Below, one piece after another: positions 44,187 through 53,068 of a DNA stretch of 64,000 bases. The position numbers and the translations under genes are program-made. The number at the start of each line of letters is the position of its first letter. The stretch's first letter is position 1. The notes below the pieces were generated by a model. That model was not told the DNA's origin. It was given only the letters and a program-made list of their open reading frames with translations, and made no database searches. This DNA is from Mesorhizobium sp. WSM3859 (GTDB lineage: Bacteria; Pseudomonadota; Alphaproteobacteria; Rhizobiales; Rhizobiaceae), in the NCBI RefSeq assembly GCF_002295065.1, contig NZ_NSGG01000003.1, positions 434,001-498,000 on the forward strand. The letters run 5' to 3'.

Positions 44187-45199
44187 TCTTTTTGGGGCGG
44201 CGTACGCGGCGTACGCTCTTCGCCTGCGTGCTGATCTGCTCCTCGCCGGCCATTGCCGCCCAAAGAGCTTCCGTCGAGACCGTCGAGATTTCGTCACGGC
44301 CGATCACCCAGTTCCATGTCGGCCATGACGAGACGCGGTTTGGGCCGTTCGAATTCGTCGGCGGGTTGGAGATGACCTCGCCGACACGCGATTTCGGCGC
44401 GCTGTCGGCGCTTCGTTTCTTGAAGCAGGGCAGCGACTTCATCGGAGTCGCCGACACCGGCTTCTGGTTCTTCGGCACGATCGCGCATGACGCCGGCAAG
44501 CGCCCCTCGGGTGTTAAGAATTTCCGCATGCAGCAGATGGTCGACGCCTCGGGCCGGCCGATCGACCGGAAATGGGAGGTCGACGCGGAAGGGCTCGCGG
44601 TCAAGGACGGCATCGCCACCGTCGGTTTCGAACGCGACCAGCGCGTCGCCCAGTTCAAGATCGATCCCGACAATATGAAAGCGCCGGTCCGGCAGCTCGA
44701 CTATCTGGTTCCCGCCAGGGAACTGCGCCAGAACCGCGGCTTCGAGACCGTCACCCACGCCAACCCTTACGGGCAGCACGCGGGCGGCCTAGTCGTGGTC
44801 TCGGAAAGGAGCCTCGACAAGGCGGGCAACGTCTACGCCGCCATTATCGAAGGGCCGCACAAAGGCGTCTTCACCATCAAGCGCAACCGCGATTTCGACA
44901 TCACCGACGGTGCCTTCCTGCCGGACGGCGACCTGCTGCTCCTGGAGCGCAGCTTCTCGATCGCGCGCGGGGTGAAGATGCGGCTGCGGCGCATCTATGG
45001 CGAGAGCGTCGAGAAGGGCGCGGTCGCCGACGGGCCGGTGCTGATGGAAGCCGACATGGGCTACCAGATCGACAATATGGAAGGCCTCGACGTCTGGACC
45101 CGGGACGACGGCGCGCTGATGGTGTCGCTGATATCCGACGACAACCAATCGATCCTGCAGCGCAGCCTCTACCTGGAATTCATCCTGCACCAGGACTGA
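44183..45199 (+). CDS. Secreted esterase-like phytase family protein
   Basis: 338 aa with a signal peptide ([20 protein letters not shown], cleavage near AIA). The body matches the phytase-like (esterase-like activity of phytase) family: [49 protein letters not shown] and [13 protein letters not shown] are beta-propeller blades. ATGA overlap couples it to cobT, an arrangement kept in several rhizobia, though no functional link with B12 is known. Confidence 0.88.
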   Translation: MIFLGRRTRRTLFACVLICSSPAIAAQRASVETVEISSRPITQFHVGHDETRFGPFEFVGGLEMTSPTRDFGALSALRFLKQGSDFIGVADTGFWFFGTIAHDAGKRPSGVKNFRMQQMVDASGRPIDRKWEVDAEGLAVKDGIATVGFERDQRVAQFKIDPDNMKAPVRQLDYLVPARELRQNRGFETVTHANPYGQHAGGLVVVSERSLDKAGNVYAAIIEGPHKGVFTIKRNRDFDITDGAFLPDGDLLLLERSFSIARGVKMRLRRIYGESVEKGAVADGPVLMEADMGYQIDNMEGLDVWTRDDGALMVSLISDDNQSILQRSLYLEFILHQD

Positions 45200-45228
45200 G
45201 CAAGACCGGCCGGCGAAGCGCCGAGAGA

Positions 45229-46041
45229 TTACCGGCCGACGTGGCGGACTTCGTTCATCAGGAAATTGGCGGCGCGCTTGCTCCGGTTGCGGATCTTGAG
45301 CGTCGCGGTGTTGTCGACGAAATAGGTGTGAAGGATGCTGTCGCGGGTGCGGACCTCCGGTCCGACGGTGTCGACCGCGTGCCAGGTGTCGGTGCCGACC
45401 GCAAAGGCGTAGCCCGTGTTCGGCGAAAACGACATCCGGTGTGAATTCTCGAAACCGCCTCCGCCCGGCTTGCGCTGGGCGAAGCGCGTGCCGATGTGGT
45501 TGATGCTTTCGTCCTCCGGCAGGTAGAACTGTACCGTGATGCCCTTCCATTTCGTGTCGGTGTGGAAATTGATCTTGTAGCCCGGCACGTCGCGCGTCAG
45601 CATCGGCACCGGATACATACCGACCTTCATGAAGTCCGACCCGAACCGGCGCTCCAGGCCGGGGGCAAGGCGGCGCATGAAGGCGTCCTTCAGCTCCGGC
45701 GCATGCAATGCCTTGCCGACCAGGGCCCAGACGGCCCGTTTCTCGTTGGGCAGATGGCGGATATATTCGGGGTAGAGATCGATCTTGACCCGTGTCGCGC
45801 TGCCGTCGGCCTTGATGTTCACATTGTTGCGGCCCTTGAGCGCGCGATATTCGCGCGCTTCGGGCATGGCCGCGCGCATGCGCTGATAGAGGTCCGCCGG
45901 AAAGACTTCCGTCATCTCAAGATGCCAGAAGGGCTTTTCCACGAAGGCGGCGCGGTTCACCGCCTCCACCATGTGGGAGACAACATGCTGCAGCGTTTGT
46001 GTGGCTGATGCTGGCGCCGCCGCGCCGTCTATGACCAACAT
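45229..46041 (-). CDS. 2-oxoglutarate/Fe(II)-type oxygenase-like protein
   Basis: 270 aa from ATG 46041 with GGGGAGAG upstream. A double-stranded beta-helix is suggested by the metal triad His160-x-Asp162 (INFHTDTKWKG) and His221 (TDTWHAVDTV), with Arg231/Arg233 (VRTRDSILHTYF) as the 2-oxoglutarate anchor. Substrate unknown; resembles prolyl-hydroxylase-like or sugar-modifying enzymes of polysaccharide loci. It is convergent with the phytase-like gene and alone. Confidence 0.72.
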   Translation of the reverse strand: MLVIDGAAAPASATQTLQHVVSHMVEAVNRAAFVEKPFWHLEMTEVFPADLYQRMRAAMPEAREYRALKGRNNVNIKADGSATRVKIDLYPEYIRHLPNEKRAVWALVGKALHAPELKDAFMRRLAPGLERRFGSDFMKVGMYPVPMLTRDVPGYKINFHTDTKWKGITVQFYLPEDESINHIGTRFAQRKPGGGGFENSHRMSFSPNTGYAFAVGTDTWHAVDTVGPEVRTRDSILHTYFVDNTATLKIRNRSKRAANFLMNEVRHVGR

Positions 46042-46261
46042 GGATATTCTCTCCCCAACTGAAACCCCGAATCCAAATTTCCTGCTCGGATATATCGCTG
46101 CTCGGGCGAAATGCTAACCAAAGCACAGGCTGGATTGCAATGATCCACAGGACTGATCTTAATCGCGGTTTGCCGCCTCACAAAGTGAAGATGGTTCAGC
46201 GCAAGAGTAGTGCGGTGCAAAGCGTGATGCCGACGATGCTGATCTGGCTCCAGGCCGATAT

Positions 46262-48037
46262 TCAACGAACCTTATAGATCTCGATCGGCTTTCCCACGGT
46301 CGAGGGGGTCAGTTCGAGCCAATCCGGCAGGTCGCCCCGCAGCAGTGCCGCGGCAAGGCCCTTGGGCGCGTCCAAGCCCAGCGATATCTCTTCCGTGTTG
46401 CCGCGACAGATCGCGATCAGTCCCACTTGCTCGCGCCGGATGACGGCGCGGGCTATCTCCGGCGTTCCCATAAAAGCGTCGAGCATGGCGAGGTTGCCGC
46501 CGACATTGCGGTGGTAAGGGCCAGCCAGCGCCCGGTGTCCGGTGAACATCAATATCCCCGAGCCGAGATTGGACGAGGCAAGCACCGTCGTCGCCGGCAT
46601 GGCGGCAAGATATTGGAAGTCGCCCGGCTTGCCGCAGCTCACCGCATGATCGGGATCGGAATTGATGCGCTGCGGCGCCTTCTGGACCACGGATTGCGCC
46701 GCCACCGCGACCCCGGCCCAGGTCGCATTGAGCGAGACCAGCCACGCCATGACAATACCGGTGGAAAGGCGCCACGAGGGCGCGGTGTCCGCCCGCAGGC
46801 GGATTTTCGCGATCCAGGCCGAGAGCGGTAGCACGGCGAAGGCGACGGAGAAGGTTGAGCCGCGCACCTGCCAGAGGCTGACGACGAAGGCGACGACCAG
46901 CAGGATGGCGGCAAGCATCTCCTCGCGGCGCAGGCGACGGCTTCGCAACTGAAAGCCGATCAGCAGCATGGCGATGAAGGGCGTCACATAGCGCGCCGCC
47001 ATCAGCTTCGGCTGGTGGATGGCGACGCTCCAGAAGGGCTGCGCTTCGACCACGTCGGCCAGCCAATAGGTGCGAATGCGTTCGTCCATGCCCGCATAGG
47101 GCGATGCCAGGCATTGCGGGAAGAACACGATCGCCACGGCCGCGACCACCGCCGCGAGCGCCAGCATCGAGACAAGCCTGGCCCGCGTCGTCGACGGGGT
47201 CAACGCGCTGGCGATCGCGAGGCCGAAACCGGAAAGTGCCGCAACCGCGAACTGGAAGGACGAGAAGGCGTCGCATTGGGCGACGCCCCAGTCGGCCGGC
47301 CGGATGGTCGCCACGAACACCAGGAAGGCGACGCCGGCAAATCCAAGGCCGAAGCCGCGCGCCGGGAGGCGGTCCTTATCGTTAAGGATAAACAGGACCG
47401 CGGCGCAGACACCGAGCGTCGCCACATAGGGAGCGGTCTCCATGCCGACAGCCAGCGTCAGGCCGGCGCAAATGCCCGAAAGAAGGCCAGCAGGGCGCCA
47501 GGAGGGCGCTTCCATCAGAAGCCAGAGGCCGGCCGCCGTCAGCAGCAGCTGGACATTGTGGTGATCGATCACGCCCGGGCTGTAGATCACCAGATAGAAC
47601 AGCGCCGCCGTCGACAGAATGAGCGAGGGCATCGCGACGTTGGCGCCGGCGAAGCGCCGCGAGGCGCGCATGAGCACGAGTATGGTCAGTCCATAGAGCG
47701 CGGTCGGCCAGATGATCTGCGCGGCGCGTTCGGCGGTGGCGGTGCTGGCGCCGAGCGCATCGAAGGCCATGACAAGCAATGCGAGCGGCGCATCCACCAG
47801 CCGCGACCAGTGCATGACGAAGCCGCCCGCCGTGCCCATCCTGTACTGATGGAGATCAAACCAGCTTTGGCCGCCGAGCAGGTCGCGGACCTCGACCAAC
47901 CGCAGCATGCTGTCATTGTCGGCGCCGTAATCGCGAAGCGACGGAAAACCGGAGACGGCGTTGATCGTCAGCACCACCAGGGTGGCGCATGCAGCAAGCA
48001 GGAGATCGTTTTTCCAACCGGTGCCTTGCACGGTCAT
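46262..48037 (-). CDS. Polytopic GT-C-like membrane glycosyltransferase candidate
   Basis: 591 aa with about 12 membrane helices and a C-terminal periplasmic domain. The first periplasmic loop has DYGADNDSMLRL (acidic D-N-D) and WFDLHQYRMG; a later loop has SPGVIDHHNVQ with a DHH motif at 158-160. Both features recall the catalytic loops of STT3/PglB and other GT-C enzymes using polyprenyl-linked sugars. No partner glycan genes are adjacent. The fold assignment is by motif resemblance, so function is tentative. Confidence 0.68.
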   Translation of the reverse strand: MTVQGTGWKNDLLLAACATLVVLTINAVSGFPSLRDYGADNDSMLRLVEVRDLLGGQSWFDLHQYRMGTAGGFVMHWSRLVDAPLALLVMAFDALGASTATAERAAQIIWPTALYGLTILVLMRASRRFAGANVAMPSLILSTAALFYLVIYSPGVIDHHNVQLLLTAAGLWLLMEAPSWRPAGLLSGICAGLTLAVGMETAPYVATLGVCAAVLFILNDKDRLPARGFGLGFAGVAFLVFVATIRPADWGVAQCDAFSSFQFAVAALSGFGLAIASALTPSTTRARLVSMLALAAVVAAVAIVFFPQCLASPYAGMDERIRTYWLADVVEAQPFWSVAIHQPKLMAARYVTPFIAMLLIGFQLRSRRLRREEMLAAILLVVAFVVSLWQVRGSTFSVAFAVLPLSAWIAKIRLRADTAPSWRLSTGIVMAWLVSLNATWAGVAVAAQSVVQKAPQRINSDPDHAVSCGKPGDFQYLAAMPATTVLASSNLGSGILMFTGHRALAGPYHRNVGGNLAMLDAFMGTPEIARAVIRREQVGLIAICRGNTEEISLGLDAPKGLAAALLRGDLPDWLELTPSTVGKPIEIYKVR

Positions 48038-48257
48038 GCTGGTTGCAATGCCCTGGAGAGTTTTCGCGATCCTCCACCATCAGCCGTAACAAAGCGTAAA
48101 GCCGCCGTGGCAATCCGGATTACAGCTTGGCCGTTGGCAGCGGGGCACCCGCGTTTCGGTCTCGCGCAGGATGCCGATGTCCTGCTTCGTCGTGAACGTC
48201 TTTCCATGCTGTTCCTCATCCCCCGCAAACCGGTGGAGAATGGCAGGACTCACTTAG

Positions 48258-49205
48258 TCAACTCGGAGTCACTTCAGTAGAGCGGGCCAATTCCGATAGA
48301 CCCACCAGTTCCGGTCCAATGAAGGACAGCAGAGCTTCGGCTCGCCGCGATCGACGGCTGGCGCGGCGATGGATGACATAGATTGGTATGTCTGTGGACT
48401 GCCAATCGGCAAAAAGCCTGACAACGTAGCCGGATTGGACATGCCGGCGCACGAAGAAATCGGGCAGGACGGCGATACCCAAGCCCTGCGCGGCTCCTTC
48501 GAGCAAGGCTGGATAGGTGTTGGCGCTGAAGCGGTCCGAGCGAACCGTCACTGTGGCGGTTTCGTCCTCGCGCGACAAGGCAAGTTCGCTTTCGCCATCG
48601 CCGAAGGCCAGCATGGGCAAAGTACTGGCCACGGCTGTCAGGTCCTTGCCGGCCAGGCTATCGGCGATGGCCCGGTTCGCGACGAGTACCCGCCGGAATT
48701 GGCCGATGCGGCGCGCAATCATGGCATCGTCGACGACTGCCCCGACTCGGAACGCAAGATCGAGGTGGGGATCGAACAGATCCTGATAGGCATAGTCGAG
48801 ACGGAGAATCAGGCGAATACGGGGATGCAACTCCAGGAACGGTGCAAGACACGTCTGCAAAAGCCAAGTGCCGAGTTCGGGCGGCGCGCAGACACACAAG
48901 GGGCCTGCGAGACCATCGGCCTGCGCCTCCAGGGCTCGCGCCAAGTCATCAACGTCGCCCAGCAGGGCCTGCCCGCGCTGGCGTAGCAGTTCACCGGCCG
49001 GTGTGATGATAAGACGGCGAGTGGTGCGCTCAAGCAAGACGCATCCCAGCTGCAGTTCGAGCCGCCGGATAGCCTTCGACACGGCACTCTTTGTCGTACC
49101 CGCCTGCAAGGCAGCTCTGGTCAGCGAGCGCTCGCGCGCGACCTCAAGGAACAGGGCCAGGTCGGCTAGCGATATCGTTTCCTTTTTGGCAACAGTTTTA
49201 TTCAT
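48258..49205 (-). CDS. LysR family transcriptional regulator
   Basis: 315 aa from ATG 49205; the frame is open further upstream but not LysR-like. The HTH is at residues about 11-70 (LADLALFLEVARERSLTRAA then GTTKSAVSKAIRRLELQLG), followed by the substrate-binding domain. Divergent from a dienelactone hydrolase family gene, which it probably regulates. It is of the CrgA-like subgroup by its C-terminal style; inducer unknown. Confidence 0.93.
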   Translation of the reverse strand: MNKTVAKKETISLADLALFLEVARERSLTRAALQAGTTKSAVSKAIRRLELQLGCVLLERTTRRLIITPAGELLRQRGQALLGDVDDLARALEAQADGLAGPLCVCAPPELGTWLLQTCLAPFLELHPRIRLILRLDYAYQDLFDPHLDLAFRVGAVVDDAMIARRIGQFRRVLVANRAIADSLAGKDLTAVASTLPMLAFGDGESELALSREDETATVTVRSDRFSANTYPALLEGAAQGLGIAVLPDFFVRRHVQSGYVVRLFADWQSTDIPIYVIHRRASRRSRRAEALLSFIGPELVGLSELARSTEVTPS

Positions 49206-49337
49206 TGAGCTTATCTTTTTCGTTTCTTGGAAACAAAATATGTTGCGGGCCAACCTGTCAATCGGAGTGTAGTCACCATGCTGAATCACCCTACCGGGCG
49301 GCCCACGACCGCGCTGCCGGCCTCTGGAGGCATCCTG

Positions 49338-50093
49338 ATGTCCGAGACCGCGACCGGTCAGTTGGCAGCCTCCGGTCAGTCCCTGGTCTATCACGAGGGT
49401 GGAATCGATTTTTCCGGCCAAATAGTCATGCCCAACGGCACGGTAAGCGGAGGCCTTATCTATGTTCCCGACTGGTATGGCATCTATGACTATCCGCTCG
49501 CCGAGGCGCGACGGTTCGCAAGCCTGGGCTTCGCTGTGATGGTAGTAGATATCTATGGTGCTGGCGTGCGCATCACTTCCGACGCCGAGGCGACGCAAGC
49601 CAGCCAATTCCTACGGGACAATCCACGCACCGCGTCGCGCCGCGTGCAAGCCGGGGTCCGGGCATTTCGTGACATCGTGCCAGAGGCACCTTTCCTTGCC
49701 GCCGTCGGCTTCTCGCTCGGTGGTTTCTGCGTCCTGGAAATGCTTACGGACGCACCGCTGGTTCATGGAGCCGTCATCCTATCCGGGGCGCTCGGTCAGC
49801 CGGACGGCGACTATGCCGCCATCGAGACGCCTATCAGGTTTCATCATGGAACGCGTGACGCGGTGGCCGATGTGGCGCGGGTCACGAAGGTCATGGCCTG
49901 GCTCGACGCCAAGGGTTGCGACTGCGCCTTGACCCTCTATGCCGGCGCCAAGCATGCCTTCACCAATCCCAACCTTCCATCCGGCGGCGACGGCTGGCTT
50001 GGCTATGACGCCCGCTATGCTGGGGAGGCCAACGCAGCGACAGAGTCGTTTCTACTGTCGTTGAAGGGTAATACTGGGGCCTTGGCGGCCTAA
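49338..50093 (+). CDS. Dienelactone hydrolase family protein
   Basis: 251 aa from ATG 49338, which has GGAGG exactly 7 nt upstream; ATG 49278 is in frame but weak. Alpha/beta hydrolase: GLIYVPDWYGIYDYPLAEAR, nucleophile GFSLGG (Ser126; classical DLH has Cys), Asp in HHGTRDAVAD, His in GAKHAFTNP. Substrate unknown; such proteins hydrolyse lactones or esters. Divergent from the LysR gene with a 132-bp shared region. Its stop overlaps the convergent methyltransferase-like gene. Confidence 0.9.
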   Translation: MSETATGQLAASGQSLVYHEGGIDFSGQIVMPNGTVSGGLIYVPDWYGIYDYPLAEARRFASLGFAVMVVDIYGAGVRITSDAEATQASQFLRDNPRTASRRVQAGVRAFRDIVPEAPFLAAVGFSLGGFCVLEMLTDAPLVHGAVILSGALGQPDGDYAAIETPIRFHHGTRDAVADVARVTKVMAWLDAKGCDCALTLYAGAKHAFTNPNLPSGGDGWLGYDARYAGEANAATESFLLSLKGNTGALAA

Positions 50094-50770
50094 AATCTAT
50101 CCGCGACAGTGGCGATCCAGATGACGTGGCGGGCGCCGCGCTTGCCGTGGGCGCGCGTGTTGACTTCCTCGACGGCGAAGCCTGCCTGCTTCAGCCGCCG
50201 GGTGAAGCCGCTGTCCGGTCCCTGCGACCAGACCGCCAGCACGCCGCCTGGCTTCAATGCGGCGCGCGCGGCGGCCAGCCCGGCCAGGTCATAGAGTGAG
50301 TCATTGCCCTTGTAGACGATGCCCTCGGGACCATTGTCGACGTCGAGCAGGATGGCGTCCCAAGCGGCTTTCTGCGCCCTTATCAGCTGACCGACATCAG
50401 CCTCGCGAATGCTGACGCGAGGATCGTCGAGGCAGCCGCCGAAGATCGTCGACATCGGGCCGCGCGCCCAGCCGACGACCGCTGGGACAAGCTCCGCGAC
50501 TGTGACGGTGGCGTCCTTCTCTAGTGCGGCGAGGGAGGCGCGCAAGGTGAAGCCCATGCCCAGCCCGCCGATGAGGATGCCTGGCTGGTTGCGGCCGGCG
50601 ATCCGCTCGCAGGAAAGCCTGGCAAGCGCCTCCTCCGAGCCGCTGAGGCGGCTGTTCATCAGCTCGTTGGTGCCGAGCATGATCGAAAATTCAGTGCCGC
50701 GCTGCTTCAGGCGCAGTTCCTGGCCGCCATCGGGCGTGCGGGCGGAATCAAGCTGGACCCAGGGGATCAC
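50090..50770 (-). CDS. Spermidine synthase-like / class I methyltransferase-fold protein
   Basis: 226 aa from GTG 50770 (AGAGAGA upstream). Rossmann-fold with GGLGMGFTLRASLAALE and acidic VAELVPAVVGWAR, then LLDVDNGPEGIVYKGN, as in spermidine synthase-like proteins. The polyamine-transfer residues are not clearly conserved, so substrate is uncertain. Convergent with the dienelactone hydrolase gene, stops overlapping by 4 bp. Upstream lie two palindromic repeats. Confidence 0.8.
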   Translation of the reverse strand: MIPWVQLDSARTPDGGQELRLKQRGTEFSIMLGTNELMNSRLSGSEEALARLSCERIAGRNQPGILIGGLGMGFTLRASLAALEKDATVTVAELVPAVVGWARGPMSTIFGGCLDDPRVSIREADVGQLIRAQKAAWDAILLDVDNGPEGIVYKGNDSLYDLAGLAAARAALKPGGVLAVWSQGPDSGFTRRLKQAGFAVEEVNTRAHGKRGARHVIWIATVADRF

Positions 50771-50787
50771 GGTCTCTCTTTTGGTTT

Positions 50788-50836
50788 GAGCATGATCTTT
50801 TCCAAAAACCGGGGCCCCGTTTTTGGGATCATGCTC
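50788..50836. repeat. Rhizobial interspersed palindrome, copy A
   Basis: GAGCATGAT / ATCATGCTC outer arms with inner CCAAAAACCGGGG / CCCCGTTTTTGG stem. A near-identical copy follows 15 bp later. This palindrome type is familiar from rhizobial intergenic regions. Confidence 0.8.
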
Positions 50837-50850
50837 TCTCTTTTTGTTTG

Positions 50851-50899
50851 GAGCATGATCTTTTCCAAAAACCGAGTCCCACTTTTTGGGATCACGCTC
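50851..50899. repeat. Rhizobial interspersed palindrome, copy B
   Basis: Second tandem copy with arms GAGCATGAT / ATCACGCTC and inner CCAAAAACCGAGT / ACTTTTTGG. Its right end overlaps the last codons and stop of yhhQ, so the repeat supplies the protein C-terminus. Confidence 0.78.
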
Positions 50900-51578
50900 C
50901 GGCCGCGACCGCCGGCTGGCTCCAGCGGGCGGCGAGCAGCCGGTAGGGGATCAGCGCCACGACAGCGATGATCAGCTTGACCGAAAGGTCGCCAAGCGCC
51001 CAGGAGACCCAGCGCATCGTCTCGACCGGCAGCACGCCCATCAGCGGCGCGGATTCCAGCGCGAAGCTGTCGTTGGGGCCGGCAAAGGCGAAGGCGGCGG
51101 AAAAGGCGACGCCGAAGAAGACGATCGTATCGAACACCGAGCCGACCAGCGTGCCGACGATCGGCGCCCGCCACCAGCTCTGCCGGCGCAGCCGGTTGAA
51201 GACGGTGACGTCGAGCAATTGCGCGGCGAGGAAGGCGGCGCCGGAGGCGGCCGCGATGCGCACCAGCCGGTCGGCGGCGGTCTCGAACTCAATCAGGCCA
51301 TGACGGAACAGGAAGGGCGGGACCAGGATCGAGCAGGTCACCGCCGTCATGAAGCCGACGAACACCACCTTGCGCGCCACGGCCGGGCCGTAGCGGCGGT
51401 TGGCTAGGTCGGTGACCAGGAAGGAAAAAGGATAGGTGAAGGCGCCCCAGGTCAGCAGGTCGGCGAGCGACAGGCCGCCGACCTGGCCTTGCATCGGGAA
51501 CTGCACAAGGATGTTCGACGCCACGACGACAAGCGCCATGGCGGCCACGAAGGGCAGGTATCGCGTCAGGAAATTCAT
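50892..51578 (-). CDS. yhhQ: Queuosine precursor transporter (YhhQ/VUT family)
   Basis: 228 aa, six membrane segments. Imports preQ0/preQ1 or queuine for tRNA queuosine modification. YhhQ blocks: LTWGAFTYPFSFLVTDLANR, VFFGVAFSAAFAFA, VKLIIAVVALIPYRLL. The start codon ATG 51578 and its Shine-Dalgarno AGGA sit inside a probable preQ1-I riboswitch, which independently supports the substrate. Downstream of rpmB, 111 bp apart. Confidence 0.94.
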   Translation of the reverse strand: MNFLTRYLPFVAAMALVVVASNILVQFPMQGQVGGLSLADLLTWGAFTYPFSFLVTDLANRRYGPAVARKVVFVGFMTAVTCSILVPPFLFRHGLIEFETAADRLVRIAAASGAAFLAAQLLDVTVFNRLRRQSWWRAPIVGTLVGSVFDTIVFFGVAFSAAFAFAGPNDSFALESAPLMGVLPVETMRWVSWALGDLSVKLIIAVVALIPYRLLAARWSQPAVAAGA

Positions 51579-51605
51579 TTTTTTATCCTGGGTAATGGAA
51601 CCAGC
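51576..51605 (-). promoter_or_regulatory. preQ1-I-type riboswitch overlapping the yhhQ start
   Basis: Read as RNA from 51605: P1 5' strand CUGG, loop UUC, CAUU, A, CCC, P1 3' strand CAG-G, then an A-rich tail AUAAAAAAAUG. P1 pairs CUGG with CCAG. CAUU in the loop pairs with AAUG in the tail, forming the H-type pseudoknot; that AAUG contains the yhhQ start codon. GGUUC, ACCC and the AUAAAAAA tail match the preQ1-I consensus. It would block translation when bound. Confidence 0.75.
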
Positions 51606-51626
51606 CGAGCGTCGTGCCGACGCTCG
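51606..51626. terminator. Hairpin between rpmB and the riboswitch
   Basis: CGAGCGTCG / CGACGCTCG, a perfect 9-bp stem with a 3-nt loop, directly abutting P1 of the riboswitch and 64 bp after rpmB. It may terminate rpmB (no T-run) or act as an extra switch stem. Confidence 0.45.
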
Positions 51627-51689
51627 CTCTTGTTGCGAGTAACGGTTTTGGCCGATGCTCGAGGCGGTCGTCCCCCGCCTGACAGCTGT

Positions 51690-51986
51690 TTAAGCGGCCG
51701 ACTGCTCGGCAAGCTTCTTGGCGATCTGCTTCTTCAGCAGACGAGCGCGCTGCGACAATTCCTTGACGTCGGCCTTGACCAGGAAGGCGTCGAGGCCGCC
51801 GCGATGCTCGACCGAACGCAGCGCGTTGGCCGAAATGCGCAGGCGAACGTTCTGGTTCAGCGCTTCGGAAATCAGCGTCACATTGACCAGGTTCGGCAGG
51901 AAGCGACGCTTGGTCTTGTTGTTGGCGTGGCTCACATTGTTGCCGGTCTGGACTGCCTTGGCAGTGAGTTCGCAGGTGCGGGACAT
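51690..51986 (-). CDS. rpmB: 50S ribosomal protein L28
   Basis: 98 aa, usual alphaproteobacterial length. [20 protein letters not shown] and [20 protein letters not shown] identify L28 beyond doubt. Zinc-ligand cysteines are absent apart from Cys5, so it is the non-zinc form. Divergent from the DUF3108 gene. Confidence 0.97.
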   Translation of the reverse strand: MSRTCELTAKAVQTGNNVSHANNKTKRRFLPNLVNVTLISEALNQNVRLRISANALRSVEHRGGLDAFLVKADVKELSQRARLLKKQIAKKLAEQSAA

Positions 51987-52244
51987 CTTGACTAACCTTC
52001 AGTTTCTAAACCTGCCAAACCATTCTGCCCGCGCCAGGCGGCGCGCGGTCTCGGTCAGGCGGCCTTTGGAAAAGTTGGCGTTCCATAGTGGCATTTCACC
52101 ACTGCGTCAAGCTCCGGCACGTAGCCTGCCGTGCGGCGCGCTCCATATAAAGGCCGGATTTCACATTATAAGCCCTTCGCGAAGGGATATGCCAGGCTGG
52201 AACCTTCGCGTTTCGGCCGAACTGCCAGGGATTCGCCAGCCGCC

Positions 52245-53036
52245 ATGCTCCGTCCTTCTCGTGCACTTGCCAGCCTGCTTGCCCTTGCCGTGCCGGCAAC
52301 AAGCTCCGCCGCCACCTCGCCACGGTCCTTCAAGGGCGAATATACGGTCTCCTTTCTTGGGCTTTCGATCGCCAGGGCGACTTTTTCCAGCCACTACGAA
52401 GGCGACAGCTATGCCATCGACGGCACCGTCTCGGCTGCGGGGCTCGGCCGGCTGTTTGACGACACCAAAGGCACGATTTCGTCGAAAGGCATCATTTCGG
52501 ACAAGCGGATGACGCCGCAGGTGTTCAGGGCCGATTACACGTCCGGCAAGAAGGCCTCGATGGTCGACATCCGCTTCAGCAACGGGTCGGTCACCTCCAC
52601 GCAAGTTGTTCCCGCTCCGAAGAAGCGCGATCCGAAGAGCTGGGTGCCGATCGGCGACGGAGACCTGAAATCGGTGCTCGACCCGATGGCCGCGACCGTC
52701 ATCCACGCCGACAGCCTGGACAAGGTCTGCGGACGCACGGTCAAGTTCTATGATGGCGAGATGCGCGCCGACCTGACACTGACCTATGCCTCCAAGGGCT
52801 CGATCTCGGTGCCGGGCTACAAGGGCGACACGGTGACCTGCAGGATGGGTTTCGAGCCGGTGGCGGGCTACCGCAAGGGCCGCAAGGCGCTGAATTACCT
52901 CAAGAACAGGAGCCGCATGCTGGTGACGTTTGCACCGGTCGGTCAATCCGGCGTATATGCGCCGATCCGCGCCACGGTCGGGACCCAGATCGGTCCGCTG
53001 ACCATCAGCGCCGGACGGTTCGAGGCAGTTAATTAA
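52245..53036 (+). CDS. DUF3108 domain periplasmic protein
   Basis: 263 aa from ATG 52245, giving a signal peptide (LRPSRALASLLALAVPATSS). The rest is a beta-rich DUF3108 domain: GEYTVSFLGLSIARATFS, GYKGDTVTCRMGFEPVAGYR and TISAGRFEAVN. Function of the family is unknown; a secreted or outer-membrane-associated role is likely. Divergent from rpmB with a 258-bp gap that contains nothing I can name. Confidence 0.82.
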   Translation: MLRPSRALASLLALAVPATSSAATSPRSFKGEYTVSFLGLSIARATFSSHYEGDSYAIDGTVSAAGLGRLFDDTKGTISSKGIISDKRMTPQVFRADYTSGKKASMVDIRFSNGSVTSTQVVPAPKKRDPKSWVPIGDGDLKSVLDPMAATVIHADSLDKVCGRTVKFYDGEMRADLTLTYASKGSISVPGYKGDTVTCRMGFEPVAGYRKGRKALNYLKNRSRMLVTFAPVGQSGVYAPIRATVGTQIGPLTISAGRFEAVN

Positions 53037-53068
53037 GTCAGGCGCCTGGCGCGCCGCCGGGGAAACGC

